DNA of 64,000 nt from Phycisphaerales bacterium (lineage in GTDB: Bacteria > Planctomycetota > Phycisphaerae > Phycisphaerales > UBA1924). This document shows, piece after piece, positions 9,141 through 17,651 of this stretch; the stretch's first letter is position 1, and each line of letters opens with the position of its first letter. Below the pieces are notes generated by a model that ran no database searches, was not told where the DNA came from, and was given only the letters and a program-made list of their open reading frames with translations. The translations under genes and the position numbers were made by a program. Location: assembly GCA_023382935.1 (NCBI GenBank), contig JAHDXL010000004.1, forward strand, positions 84,112 through 148,111. The letters run 5' to 3'.

Positions 9141-10562
9141 TCAACTTGAAAACTGTGCCGGGCTGCGACGGCAGGCCGGCAGTTCCAGCCAGAAGGTGCT
9201 GCCCTCTCCGGCGCCGCTGCGCACGCCGACCGTGCCGCCGTGCATCTCCGCAATCCGCCGCACCAGCGACAAGCCCAGCCCCGCGCCCCTCACCTTGCTC
9301 GTGTGCGGATTGCTCCGCCCCAGGCGCGTGAACTCCTGAAACAGCCGCTTCTGGTCCGCCGGGCTGATGCCGATGCCGTTGTCGCTCACCTCCAGCCGCA
9401 CGCGCCCCTCGCGCTCCAGCACCCGCGCCACGATCGTTCCCCCGTCGGGCGTATACTTGATCGCATTGGTCACATAGTTGACGATCGCCTCCTTCAGAAG
9501 CCGCGGCACGCCGAACACCATCGCCGCTCCCTCGCACGGCTCGACCCGCAGCGTGTGCCGGTGAGCGGCCGCCAGGTCCGCGTGCTCCTCGATCACCTCG
9601 TCGAGCAGGAAGGCGAACGACACCTCGATGCTGTGCTCGGCCAGGTCCGTCGTGTCCAGTTCGCTCAGCAGGCGCAGATCCTTGAGCAGGGCGTCGATCC
9701 CGCCCAGTTGCTTGAGCGCCCGGTCCAACTGGTCCTGCTGCCGCGGATCGAGCGGCCCGCACAGCCCCTGCCGCATGTTTCCCAACAGCATCGACACCAC
9801 CCCCACCGGAGAGTTGATGTCATGCAGCGCCACCCGCAGAAACTCCTGTCGCATCGTGCTCAACTTCTGCAACTCGGCCGCCTTGTGCTGGTTGTCAGCC
9901 TCCGCCCGGCGCAGCGCCTGCACCAGGCTCGTCAACAACAGCCCGACCAGAATAAACAGCGTCGGATACACAAGCACCAGCGTCAGCACGTAGCGCCAGT
10001 CGATCGGCCCGCCGCCCAGCACCGCGCCCACTGGCACGCGCGCGGGGATCAGCCCGAAATACTCGCTGAGCACAAGCCCCGAAAGAAGCACCGACGCCAT
10101 CGCCACCGCGATCATCGCCGTCAGCCGCGACAGCAGCAGCGATGTGATCACCACATGGAACAGGTAGAACGCCAGGAACGGGCTGCGCGCCCCGCCCACA
10201 AGCCACACCGCCAGCGTCAACGACAGAAAGTCCAGCACCATCGCCCCGCGAAAGAGCCGCCGCAGCGTCCGCCGATGCTCGGCCGCCCGCGCCGGGTCAC
10301 ACCTCGGCCAGGCAACCTGAAAAATCGCGACGTTGTACGCCGCGATGAAAATCGCCAGCAGCGTCAGCGAACGCACATCCAGCCCCTCGATGCCCAGCAC
10401 CGAGTGCCCGATCACCACTCCCGCGATGATCGCCGGCGCTACCACGAACCGCGCCTTGATGTGCAGCAGCAGTCGCTGACCGAGCAGGCGCTCGTGGGTG
10501 AGCAGCGCGGCCGCCGCCTCCACCGCTTTCCCGCCCTGCGATGATGCAGCCTGCTGATCCAT
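9141..10562 (-). CDS. Membrane-bound sensor histidine kinase
   Basis: The start is taken at 10562 (MDQQAASS...), giving 473 residues. The N-terminal half has about six hydrophobic helices (roughly residues 38-60, 65-85, 108-124, 128-145, 148-170, 190-213), then a short linker helix. The HisKA box is LHDINSPVG (phosphoacceptor about H247), and the ATPase domain has [14 protein letters not shown] (N box), DNGIGIS (G1), [12 protein letters not shown] (G2). No periplasmic ligand domain or PAS domain is evident. It sits between the hydrogenase operon and hypAB on the opposite strand. A TAGACT candidate -10 box lies at 10588-10593. The signal sensed is unknown. Confidence 0.87.
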   Translation of the reverse strand: MDQQAASSQGGKAVEAAAALLTHERLLGQRLLLHIKARFVVAPAIIAGVVIGHSVLGIEGLDVRSLTLLAIFIAAYNVAIFQVAWPRCDPARAAEHRRTLRRLFRGAMVLDFLSLTLAVWLVGGARSPFLAFYLFHVVITSLLLSRLTAMIAVAMASVLLSGLVLSEYFGLIPARVPVGAVLGGGPIDWRYVLTLVLVYPTLFILVGLLLTSLVQALRRAEADNQHKAAELQKLSTMRQEFLRVALHDINSPVGVVSMLLGNMRQGLCGPLDPRQQDQLDRALKQLGGIDALLKDLRLLSELDTTDLAEHSIEVSFAFLLDEVIEEHADLAAAHRHTLRVEPCEGAAMVFGVPRLLKEAIVNYVTNAIKYTPDGGTIVARVLEREGRVRLEVSDNGIGISPADQKRLFQEFTRLGRSNPHTSKVRGAGLGLSLVRRIAEMHGGTVGVRSGAGEGSTFWLELPACRRSPAQFSS

Positions 10563-10649
10563 GCCGTCCCCACACGCCCAACAACCCAGTCTACCGCGCC
10601 ATCCGGGGTTTCGCACGCGCCGAGTCATACCATTCGCCGGGACCACGCC

Positions 10650-10994
10650 ATGCACGAGGCAGCCATCACCCAGGCGTTGATCGAACAGGTCCGGGCCGCC
10701 ATGCCGCCCGGAGCCCGCCTTCAACGCTGCGCCGTGCAGGTCGGCGAACTCGAACACCTCGATCCATACGTGATGCAGACCATCTGGCAGGCTTCTACCG
10801 CCAACACTGATCTCCGGGGGGCCGAACTGGTGATTGAGCGCGTCGCTCTGCGCGTGCGCTGCGGCGCCTGCGCACGGGAGTTCACTCCCGCCGACCGCTC
10901 CATCATGCTCTGCCCATCGTGCGGCAGCGTGAAGCCCCAACTTCTCTCCGGTACCGGCATCATCCTGCGCAGCCTGGAAGTGGAAAGGACGTGA
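10650..10994 (+). CDS. hypA: HypA, nickel-delivery zinc protein
   Basis: HypA delivers nickel to the hydrogenase large subunit together with HypB. The 114-residue protein starts MHEAAITQ, where His2 is the nickel ligand (most homologues read MHE), and has the structural zinc site CGAC plus CPSC about 35 residues apart. The length matches the family. It is separated from the main hyp genes by the kinase and followed one base later by hypB. The gene is divergent from the kinase, so the short gap 10563-10649 must hold promoters for both. Confidence 0.93.
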   Translation: MHEAAITQALIEQVRAAMPPGARLQRCAVQVGELEHLDPYVMQTIWQASTANTDLRGAELVIERVALRVRCGACAREFTPADRSIMLCPSCGSVKPQLLSGTGIILRSLEVERT

Positions 10995-10995
10995 C

Positions 10996-11688
10996 ATGGA
11001 AATCAAGGTTGTTGCCAACGTCCTCAAACTCAACGACGAAGTGGCCGCCCTCAACCGCCGCGCGCTGGCCGAAGCAGGTGTGGCCTGTCTGAACATCATG
11101 GGCTCGCCAGGTTGCGGCAAGACCGCCCTGCTCGAGGCCACCCTCCCGCGCCTGCGCCCCGCCCTGAAGATCGGCGTCATCGCCGGAGACATCGCCACCA
11201 CCCGCGACGCCGAACGCCTGGCTCACCTCTGCGACGGCGTCACCCAGATCAACACCGGCGGTTCCTGCCACCTCGACGCCAACCAGGTCCGCCAGGGCCT
11301 GGCCAACCTCGACCTGCATGCCCTCGACCTGGTCATCATCGAAAACGTCGGCAACCTCATCTGCCCCGTCACCTTCGACCTGGGACAGGGCGCCAAGATG
11401 GGCCTGTTCAGCGTGCCCGAGGGCGCCGACAAACCGGCCAAGCACCCTCGCATCGTCCTCGAGGCCGACCTGCTCGTGCTCACCAAGACCGACCTCCTGC
11501 CCCACGTCCCCTTCGACAAGACCATCTTCGACGCCGACCTGCGCTCCCTGCGCGACGACGTGACTCTGATCGAAACTTCCGTCGTCAGCGGGGCCGGGCT
11601 GGACGCGTGGTGCCAATGGGTCAGGCGGTTCGTCGACGAACGGAAAGGCGTTCAGGCGCGCCAAGTCTCACAAAGCCGCACGGAGTGA
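10996..11688 (+). CDS. hypB: HypB, nickel-insertion GTPase
   Basis: HypB is the GTPase that drives nickel insertion with HypA. The 230 residues show a P-loop GSPGCGKTALLE near residue 36, GDIATTRDAERL (switch region), TGGSCHLDA, ENVGNLICPVTFDLG and the base-recognition TKTDLLP. There is no histidine-rich N-terminal nickel-storage stretch, and the N-terminus begins directly MEIKVVANVLK. It is one base downstream of hypA. The stop codon lies inside the left arm of a 12-bp inverted repeat. Confidence 0.95.
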   Translation: MEIKVVANVLKLNDEVAALNRRALAEAGVACLNIMGSPGCGKTALLEATLPRLRPALKIGVIAGDIATTRDAERLAHLCDGVTQINTGGSCHLDANQVRQGLANLDLHALDLVIIENVGNLICPVTFDLGQGAKMGLFSVPEGADKPAKHPRIVLEADLLVLTKTDLLPHVPFDKTIFDADLRSLRDDVTLIETSVVSGAGLDAWCQWVRRFVDERKGVQARQVSQSRTE

Positions 11689-11736
11689 CCTCCCTCGGAA
11701 TCCGGCCCCAGCATCGGACTCCGTGTCACTCCGTGC
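11678..11736. terminator. Inverted repeat at the end of hypB (candidate terminator)
   Basis: GCACGGAGTGAC at 11678-11689 is mirrored perfectly by GTCACTCCGTGC at 11725-11736 with a 35-base loop. The left arm includes the hypB stop codon. No T-run follows, so it may be a factor-dependent or structural stop, or protect the 3' end between hypB and the convergent broken gene. Confidence 0.45.
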
Positions 11737-11785
11737 AACTCGGCGGCAGGAGAGGTCTTCTCTTCGATCTCTCGGGCTCAGTATC

Positions 11786-12954
11786 TCAGTTGCACCCACC
11801 GGCGAACGTGCACAGGAACGCCTGCACGTCGAAGAAGTTCAACACACCCCAGGGTTCTGCGAAGTCGGCCTGATTGCAGCAGTAGTTCAGCGTGATGACC
11901 TACGCGCCCATCATGTACGAATGTCCGATGATCACGCGCCCGTTGGCCGAAATCGCCGCGCCACGTCCAAGTTCAGCCCGCCGGGCACCGTCGCGCCCAG
12001 GGCGGTGACATAGTCCTTGAGAAGCACCAGCGGGCCCGTGCCATGTGGCTGAATCCACGCGCGCCGGTTGCCCAGCAGCATGTCAAAGCCCACGATCGTC
12101 CCGTTGTCGGCGATGTCGAACGCATGACCAGCCCATCCGTTGATCAGCGAGCCGTTGCCCAGCACCTGCACACCGCCCCCGGCCGTCCACTTCACCGCGT
12201 CATATACCCCGTCGGGCGCGCCCGTATACAGCGTGCCGAGCACAATCTGGCCGTCGTTGCTGATCCCGTGCCACTGGCCCTGCGCATCGCCCGTCGCGTC
12301 CAGCAGCGTGCCCTCGAGCGTGGCTCCGTTCCACATTGCCGGCGTCCGGTTGAATGTGCCCTGCGCAAAGCCCGCGCTCACCGATCCGTCAGCCGAGCAC
12401 ACGCTGGCGCGATTTGCGCCTCGGGCCAGATTCTGAAGTTGCTGCATGCCCGTCGCCGCCGTCCACCGGAACCCGCGCCCGGAGCACCCGTCCCACGACC
12501 ACCCCACCACCGCGGATCCATCGGCGGAAACTTCATAGGCGTCCGATCGGCTGGGACACACCCCGGCGTTGGGCAGCCAGCCCAGCCCGACCCACCCGTC
12601 CTCGTCAGTCCACTTCGCCGCCTGGTTCGAATAGTCCTCGATGCTCGTCTCGGGAATCTCGCCCACGACCACCGAGCCGTCGTCCGCCACGGCAACCACC
12701 GCGTCCCCGCCCGTGGCAATCGCCAGACTGGAAATAACCGTGAATGCGCCGGTCCAGCGATCCCAGCGGTACCCGTCGTCGGGGAAGAGGTTGCCGTCGG
12801 TGTCTAGGCTGCCGGCGACGAAACGCCCATCAGGCGTCAGGTCGTTGGCCAAGAGCACCCCGGGGATGAACTCAAAAGTCGCCGACACCTGCGCGCCGGC
12901 CACCCCGGCGATCCACAGCGCGATGCCAAGGCCCGACTGCTTCGATCTGCGCAT
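11786..12954 (-). pseudogene. Broken secreted HAF-repeat protein with dockerin-like tail (frameshift plus amber)
   Basis: The product starts MRRSKQSGLG with a signal peptide (cleavage near VAGAQ). It then carries HAF-type repeats, recognised by phrases such as VSADGSAVVGWS, VADDGSVVVGE, NDGQIVLG and ADNGTIVGF. The open frame stops at 11932, but shifting one base near 11953-11963 restores the expected ending (ISANGRVIIGHSYMMGA). That frame meets a TAG at 11900-11902 where TGG (Trp) is expected, then stays open to 11786 with NQADFAEPWGVLNFFDVQAFL, half of a dockerin/EF-hand-like planctomycete tail. The 1169-base span is one base short of a multiple of three, as a single deletion predicts. Real decay or sequence error cannot be separated here. 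The ancestral function was probably extracellular. Confidence 0.75.
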
Positions 12955-13071
12955 GATTCCTTCCTCCTGCTGTTGGCTCGCACAGGTACACACCGCACGC
13001 CCGACGCGACGGGAGTGGAGCGGCGCACCATCTCGATGCCCCGGTCCGGAGAAAAGTCATGTACAAGTCAC

Positions 13072-13704
13072 TCAGCGACGACGACGAAGCCCCAGCACCG
13101 CCAGCCCGAGCAGGGCGCCGGTCCCAGGAGCCGGCGCCATGTCCCACGTAGCGTTGTCCATCACCGTGGTCGGGAAGAACCCGAAGCCGAGAATGCGGAT
13201 CTCGTCGAACGTGTCGTCATTCATCGCGGTGATGTCAAACCAGGTGTCACCCAGCCCGCCCCACGCCGGCGTGTGACCCCACGACGCGCCGACCTCGACC
13301 CCGTCATTGAACAGAATCACCGCCAGTCCGACGCCCATGAACGTCGGCCGGCCCGAGGGATCCCGGATCTGGGCCGAAAAGTCCGTCAGCCCGTTGCTGA
13401 AGTTCATGAACACGCCCCAAGCGCCTAGAACGAGTTGCCCTGCCCCAGCCCCCAGCCGGCGAACATGTCGTTGTCGCCGACGATCGTTCTGCCTTCCCCG
13501 GACTGGAGAGAGGCCAAGCCCAGCCCGGCGAACGAGTCCGGCGCGATCACCCCCACCGGCCCGCCGACCTCGTCGAAGTTCAGGGTGGTCGCATAGGTGG
13601 GTGCCGGAGCCCCGGTCTGAGTGATGGTGAAACCCCCGCCTGAGCAACACCGGCTCCCCACACCACCGCCGCGCCCCCCACAATCAGAGTCTTTTTTGTC
13701 GCAT
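13072..13704 (-). pseudogene. Broken secreted protein with C-terminal RRRR anchor (three frameshifts)
   Basis: Three frames must be joined to read one protein. From the ATG at 13704 (with AAGGAG upstream) one base is missing in the T6 run at 13692-13697. The next frame gives a signal peptide (TLIVGGAAVVWGAGVAQA). A second base is missing in the C5 run at 13633-13637, after which GGFTITQTGAPAPTYATT reads on. A third is missing at about 13425-13427 (NSF then stop), after which GAWGVFMNFSNGLTDF reads to MAPAPGTGALLGL and RRRR. The tail resembles the PEP-CTERM-like sorting anchors of Planctomycetes. The intact protein would be about 211 residues. Two of the three lesions are in homopolymers, so sequencing error is a live alternative. 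Confidence 0.7.
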
Positions 13705-13871
13705 TCTCCTTCTCTCGCGATTGCGGGCCCGACCATCGGTGCCACGCTCCGGCGCAGATAGTGGGACTCGGATGATCACACAAGTTTCCATATGGAAATC
13801 TTTGCAAAACTCCTTGGCCGCACCTCCACCCTTCGCCAGCGCCTCGCGATCCTGTGTCGAGGAAGCCTCCG

Positions 13872-15101
13872 ATGCCCCCGAACACCACCACCGGCTTCGA
13901 ATCCGACTGCCGCGAGCGCCTCGACGCCCTTCGCGCCTCCCTGATCCGCCTGTACGCCAGCATGGGGCTGGATCCGGAGAGCCCCTAGGACATCGCGTGG
14001 GCGTTCAAACTCAACAAAACCCTAACATGGAAACTGTCGAAGGTCATCAATGCCTCGTACACCCTGACCGGCGTTTCACATGTTCCGGGCCTGAGTGCGA
14101 TGGGGATCTTCCTCGACGCCCTGGAGAGTTGGGGGGCCCAGCAGCTTGATCTGCAGGCCGTTCGGGACGCCGCCGAACGGTTCGAAGAGGTCATTGAACT
14201 GCATGTGGGTGATCGCCCGACGCTGCAACTGGTGCTGGACGGGCTGGCGCCCGGGGCCGCCGACCGGCTCGAGATGAGCCGCAAACTCGCGTTCCGGGAC
14301 AACAGCGGGATCTATGGCGTGCAGGCGCGCACACGGATGGCGTTGCATGTGCTGGCCCCCAACGCCGACGACCCGGGCAAACTCGACCTGGCGATGGTGC
14401 GGGGGTACATCGGGTTCCGGCGTCTGCGCCCTCTGGTGCGCTGGCCCATGTTCCAGATGCGTGCGTGGAGCACCGGCGACGACCAGATGATGACCCACCA
14501 GCGCTGGGAGCCGATCGAGGCTTCGGGCAATGGCCAACAGACCTGCCTGATGCCTTCCTTCAGTTCGGCCAACTTGCTCGAGATCTGCACGGAAACGACG
14601 CCGGAGGGCATCGACATCGTGGCCATGCCCGGACCGGTGGGCAACTTCGGAGCCATCGACTGCATCGTTGGCGACATGATGCGATCGGCCGTCAGTCGCT
14701 ATCGCAGCGCCGACGACGGCACGGGTGAACTGGGAGCGGCCATCACGGTTCCGGTTGAGACACTGGTCGTTGACCTGGTCGCCCATGAGGACCTGGCCTT
14801 TGCCCTGACGCCGAAGGTGGTGGTGTTCGGACATGTGGCCCCGCACGGCCGACCCAGCGGGCGCGAGGATGCTTTGACGACGCTTCCGATCATGGACGAG
14901 GTGCGCGAACTTTCCGGCCGCCCGCCGGCGATGGCGACTCCGCGCGTTCCCAAATACTCCGACCTGGTCGTGCAGGTGTGTAAATGGCTCGGGTGCCCGC
15001 TGGACAAGATGCGTGCGGTGCGTCTGGAAATGAAGTACCCGCCGCTGGGCGCCAACGTGGTGTTTCGGTTTGAGTTGCCGGATCCGCCGCAAATGTCATA
15101 G
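13872..15101 (+). pseudogene. Conserved hypothetical protein interrupted by an amber codon
   Basis: An ATG at 13872 opens a frame (MPPNTTTGFESDCRERL) that meets TAG at 13986-13988 and then continues in the same frame without another stop to 15101. The next ATG is at 14100, giving a 333-residue remnant. The sequence across the amber (ASMGLDPESP, stop, DIAWAFKLNKTLTWKL) reads smoothly, suggesting a substituted sense codon. The region around residues 35-60 looks helix-turn-helix-like by eye, with low confidence. The rest matches no family I recognise: soluble, mixed alpha/beta, no signal peptide. It may still make protein from 14100. The upstream neighbour on the other strand is also broken. Confidence 0.6.
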
Positions 15102-15503
15102 AAGCGCGAAGGCCGGTCGCTCACCTCCGTTCACGACCGCGTCGACGAACAGGGCCAGATGCGACCACTTGCCGCCCTATCAGGGACGGTGCCGCGGGAA
15201 GGAGCGGTGACGTCGCGTGTGAAACGCCACTGCTGCGCCGCGAGGGAGCCCCGGCACCGACTTGCGTCTCGAGTGGCGGCGAGCCGTGGCACCCGGCAGT
15301 TCAACGTCTCATTCGGGGCACCCGGCCCACCTTGGGAGTGTGGCTGCAACGGTGTCCAGCCGCAAGCCGAATCCGGGACTTCAGGTCAGGTCGTCCGCCG
15401 ATTGAGGCCGGGGTGTCCGCATCTTCATGGCCTGCGGTGCACGTTCACGCAATCCTTTGGTCCGAGGGGGAGTTGGGGTACACTGTGCCCCGTGTTTGAG
15501 CAC
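15102..15503. other. Intergenic stretch before the LuxR-type gene
   Basis: About 400 bases without a convincing gene on either strand. The open frames here lack a ribosome-binding site and resemble no protein. Its right end holds the candidate promoter at 15457-15487. I see no RNA gene or repeat. Confidence 0.5.
15457..15487 (+). promoter_or_regulatory. Candidate promoter of the LuxR-type gene
   Basis: TTGGTC (15457-15462), 16 bases, then TACACTGTG (15479-15487), ending 16 bases before the ATG at 15504. The -10 fits the TAnnCTnTG pattern seen before several genes of this window. Confidence 0.4.
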
Positions 15504-16289
15504 ATGAACAGCCAGGATGCGCACCGGTGCCACATGCTGGCCGGGGAGTGTCGTGAACTGGGGGCCGACAGCGACGGGTGGCGGGTGCACCTGATCGAGG
15601 GGCTTCGGGCGCTGGTGGGGGCGCGCGTGGTCATCATGGCCGAACTGGTGAATCTCGGGCCCGATGCCGAAGGCCCAATGAAGTCGCTGGCGACGCATCG
15701 CGTGGGGTGGGCCGACCCGGTGTCTGAGGCACGCTGGCGCGAGTATGCCCAGTCGACGCCGGTGCAGCGAACGCCGGAGTATCCGTACATCAATCGCTTC
15801 GCCGGCGATCGCCTGACGCTTTCGCGCGATGAAATCTGGGGGCGCGAGAGTTGGTATCGCTCCAAGACATTCAACGAGATTCACCGCGCCTGCGGGATTG
15901 ACGACTACGTGATGTCGATCCGCGCGACGGACATTCCCGGACGCTCGCTGTCGATGTGGATTCACCGCGAGGTGGGCGAGCAGGGGTTCGGGGCGCGCGA
16001 GCGCGGGTTAATTTGTCTGGTGCATGACGTAATCAGCCGCGAGGTGGGCGGATTTCTGGCGCGGGCCGACGAGCCGAGGCTGGCACCGCTGACTGAGCGC
16101 CAGCGCCAGGTGCTGGCGCGTCTGCTTCATGGAGATTCGGAGAAGGAAATCGCGTTTGCATTCAATTTGAGTCGCGCCACCGTGCATGACCATGTGCTGG
16201 CGCTGCACCGGCATTTCGGCGTTTCCAGCCGCGGGGAGTTGCTTTCCCGCTTCATTGGGCGCGCCAGGCCCCGGCTGGGCGAACGCTGA
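15504..16289 (+). CDS. LuxR-family transcriptional regulator
   Basis: The 261 residues are counted from ATG 15504; an in-frame GTG at 15492 is possible. The N-terminal about 190 residues form a putative sensory domain without a motif I can name. The C-terminus is a LuxR-type helix-turn-helix: LTERQRQVLARLLHGDSEKEIAFAFN, then LSRATVHDHVLALHRHFGVSSRGELLSRF. There is no receiver domain at the N-terminus, so it is not a NarL-type response regulator. It is followed by secreted-protein genes on the same strand; regulation of them is speculation. Confidence 0.85.
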   Translation: MNSQDAHRCHMLAGECRELGADSDGWRVHLIEGLRALVGARVVIMAELVNLGPDAEGPMKSLATHRVGWADPVSEARWREYAQSTPVQRTPEYPYINRFAGDRLTLSRDEIWGRESWYRSKTFNEIHRACGIDDYVMSIRATDIPGRSLSMWIHREVGEQGFGARERGLICLVHDVISREVGGFLARADEPRLAPLTERQRQVLARLLHGDSEKEIAFAFNLSRATVHDHVLALHRHFGVSSRGELLSRFIGRARPRLGER

Positions 16290-16425
16290 TCACCCCTTCA
16301 TCTCGATCACCGCCAAGCCCACCGAACAGTGGGGGCGGTTGTGCAGTGCGCCGGGCGAAACTGAATGTTGTTCGCAGGGCGGGGTGCCCTGCGGCTCCGG
16401 GATTGCCCTGAATGGGAGAAGCAAC

Positions 16426-17391
16426 ATGAGAATCGCAAGCGCCCTTGTGCTCGCCGCGTGCGGGCTTTCCAGTTCGGTGATGGCCGAGGAACTGATCGTC
16501 ACCGGGCTGTCGGGGCTGGTGCAGACAATTGACTTGGACACGGGGGAGGTCGGGCACCGCGGGGTGTGCACCGGCGCGGTGAGCGCGATGGCTGTGGCCG
16601 ACGGGGTGCTCTATCTGGGCGGTTTCTTCGGCGATGTGTACAAGTTTGACATGACGACCAACCAGGTGGTCGATTCGTTTTCGATTCCCGGCTCGACACA
16701 CGCAATGGGGTGGGACGGGGCTCGCCTGCTGATCGCCAACTCGGACAGCACGATCATCACCATCGATCCGGCCAATAACTCGATCGTCGAGACGAGGAAC
16801 GTGCCGACCAGCGACATCAGCGCCATGGGCATCGACGCGGGCGGGCTGTTTGTCGGCGGAGAAAACTCGCTGGCGTTGCGTTCCCCGATCGGACGTGACA
16901 ACTTCCAGTTTTTCGCGGCCTGTGGTTCGCAGATCAAGGCCATGGGCTTCGGGCCTCAGATCATGTACCTGGCCGGCGCGACCTTTGCGGGCAACGCGGG
17001 CACCGTCTACACGTTTGACAAGTTCGTGGGCGGGGTGACGTATTCAGGGACGTTCTCCACGCCAAACGTGCCCACGGCCGTGTTGGCGCACAACGGCAAG
17101 TTGTACGTCGGCGGCACCGACGGCATGGTGCACGAGATGGACCCGGTGACGGGGCAAATCTTCCGCTCGTTCGACCTATTCATCGAGGTGCGAGGCATCG
17201 CGCCGACCGAGGGGCTGGTCAGTTGCCCGGCCGACTATGACATCTCGGGCGACCTGAACTTCTTTGACGTGATGGCCTTCCTCCAGTTGTTGTCGACCCA
17301 GCGCCCAGCCGGGGACACGAACGGGGACGGGGCCTTTGACATCCACGACGTGGTGTTCTTCCTGGACATGTTCCACGCCGGCTGCGATTGA
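16426..17391 (+). CDS. Secreted protein with propeller-like repeats and dockerin-like C-terminus
   Basis: ATG 16426 gives 321 residues starting MRIASALVLAACGLSSSVMAEE, a clear signal peptide. The body has repeating short strands with GG, VYKFDM, LYVGGTDG and LYLGGFFGD, resembling blades of a beta-propeller. The last about 55 residues hold two EF-hand-like loops (DYDISGDLNFFDVMAFLQ and DTNGDGAFDIHDVVFF), the dockerin-type tail common on planctomycete secreted proteins. It is probably cell-surface or extracellular with a binding role. No catalytic motif is visible. Confidence 0.78.
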   Translation: MRIASALVLAACGLSSSVMAEELIVTGLSGLVQTIDLDTGEVGHRGVCTGAVSAMAVADGVLYLGGFFGDVYKFDMTTNQVVDSFSIPGSTHAMGWDGARLLIANSDSTIITIDPANNSIVETRNVPTSDISAMGIDAGGLFVGGENSLALRSPIGRDNFQFFAACGSQIKAMGFGPQIMYLAGATFAGNAGTVYTFDKFVGGVTYSGTFSTPNVPTAVLAHNGKLYVGGTDGMVHEMDPVTGQIFRSFDLFIEVRGIAPTEGLVSCPADYDISGDLNFFDVMAFLQLLSTQRPAGDTNGDGAFDIHDVVFFLDMFHAGCD

Positions 17392-17651
17392 GACACACCC
17401 TTTTTCAGCGCGCCAGCGCGGTGTGCCGCCCCGGTGTGTGCTCCACCGGGGCGATCTCATTTTGTCAGGGTCGATCTCAATCAGGCGGGGCGGCATGTTC
17501 AATGCTCGCCCACGGGCGTGCCACTGCGCCAAGCCCGCCAGCCCACCACTCATGCACCGAAGGCACGCGACTGGTGCGAAGCGCCCGGATGGGCAATGAT
17601 GAGGACGGCGTCGAAGCGAGCAACGCAGTACCCGCCGGAGAGGACACCCCG

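Noticed and set aside
11900..13988. Genome-wide amber (UAG) reassignment
   Set aside because: Intact genes such as hypF, hypE and hoxY end in TAG, so UAG is a normal stop here.
15159..15503. In-frame upstream extension of the LuxR-type gene
   Set aside because: Low-complexity, no homologous character and no ribosome-binding site; candidate promoter elements lie inside it.
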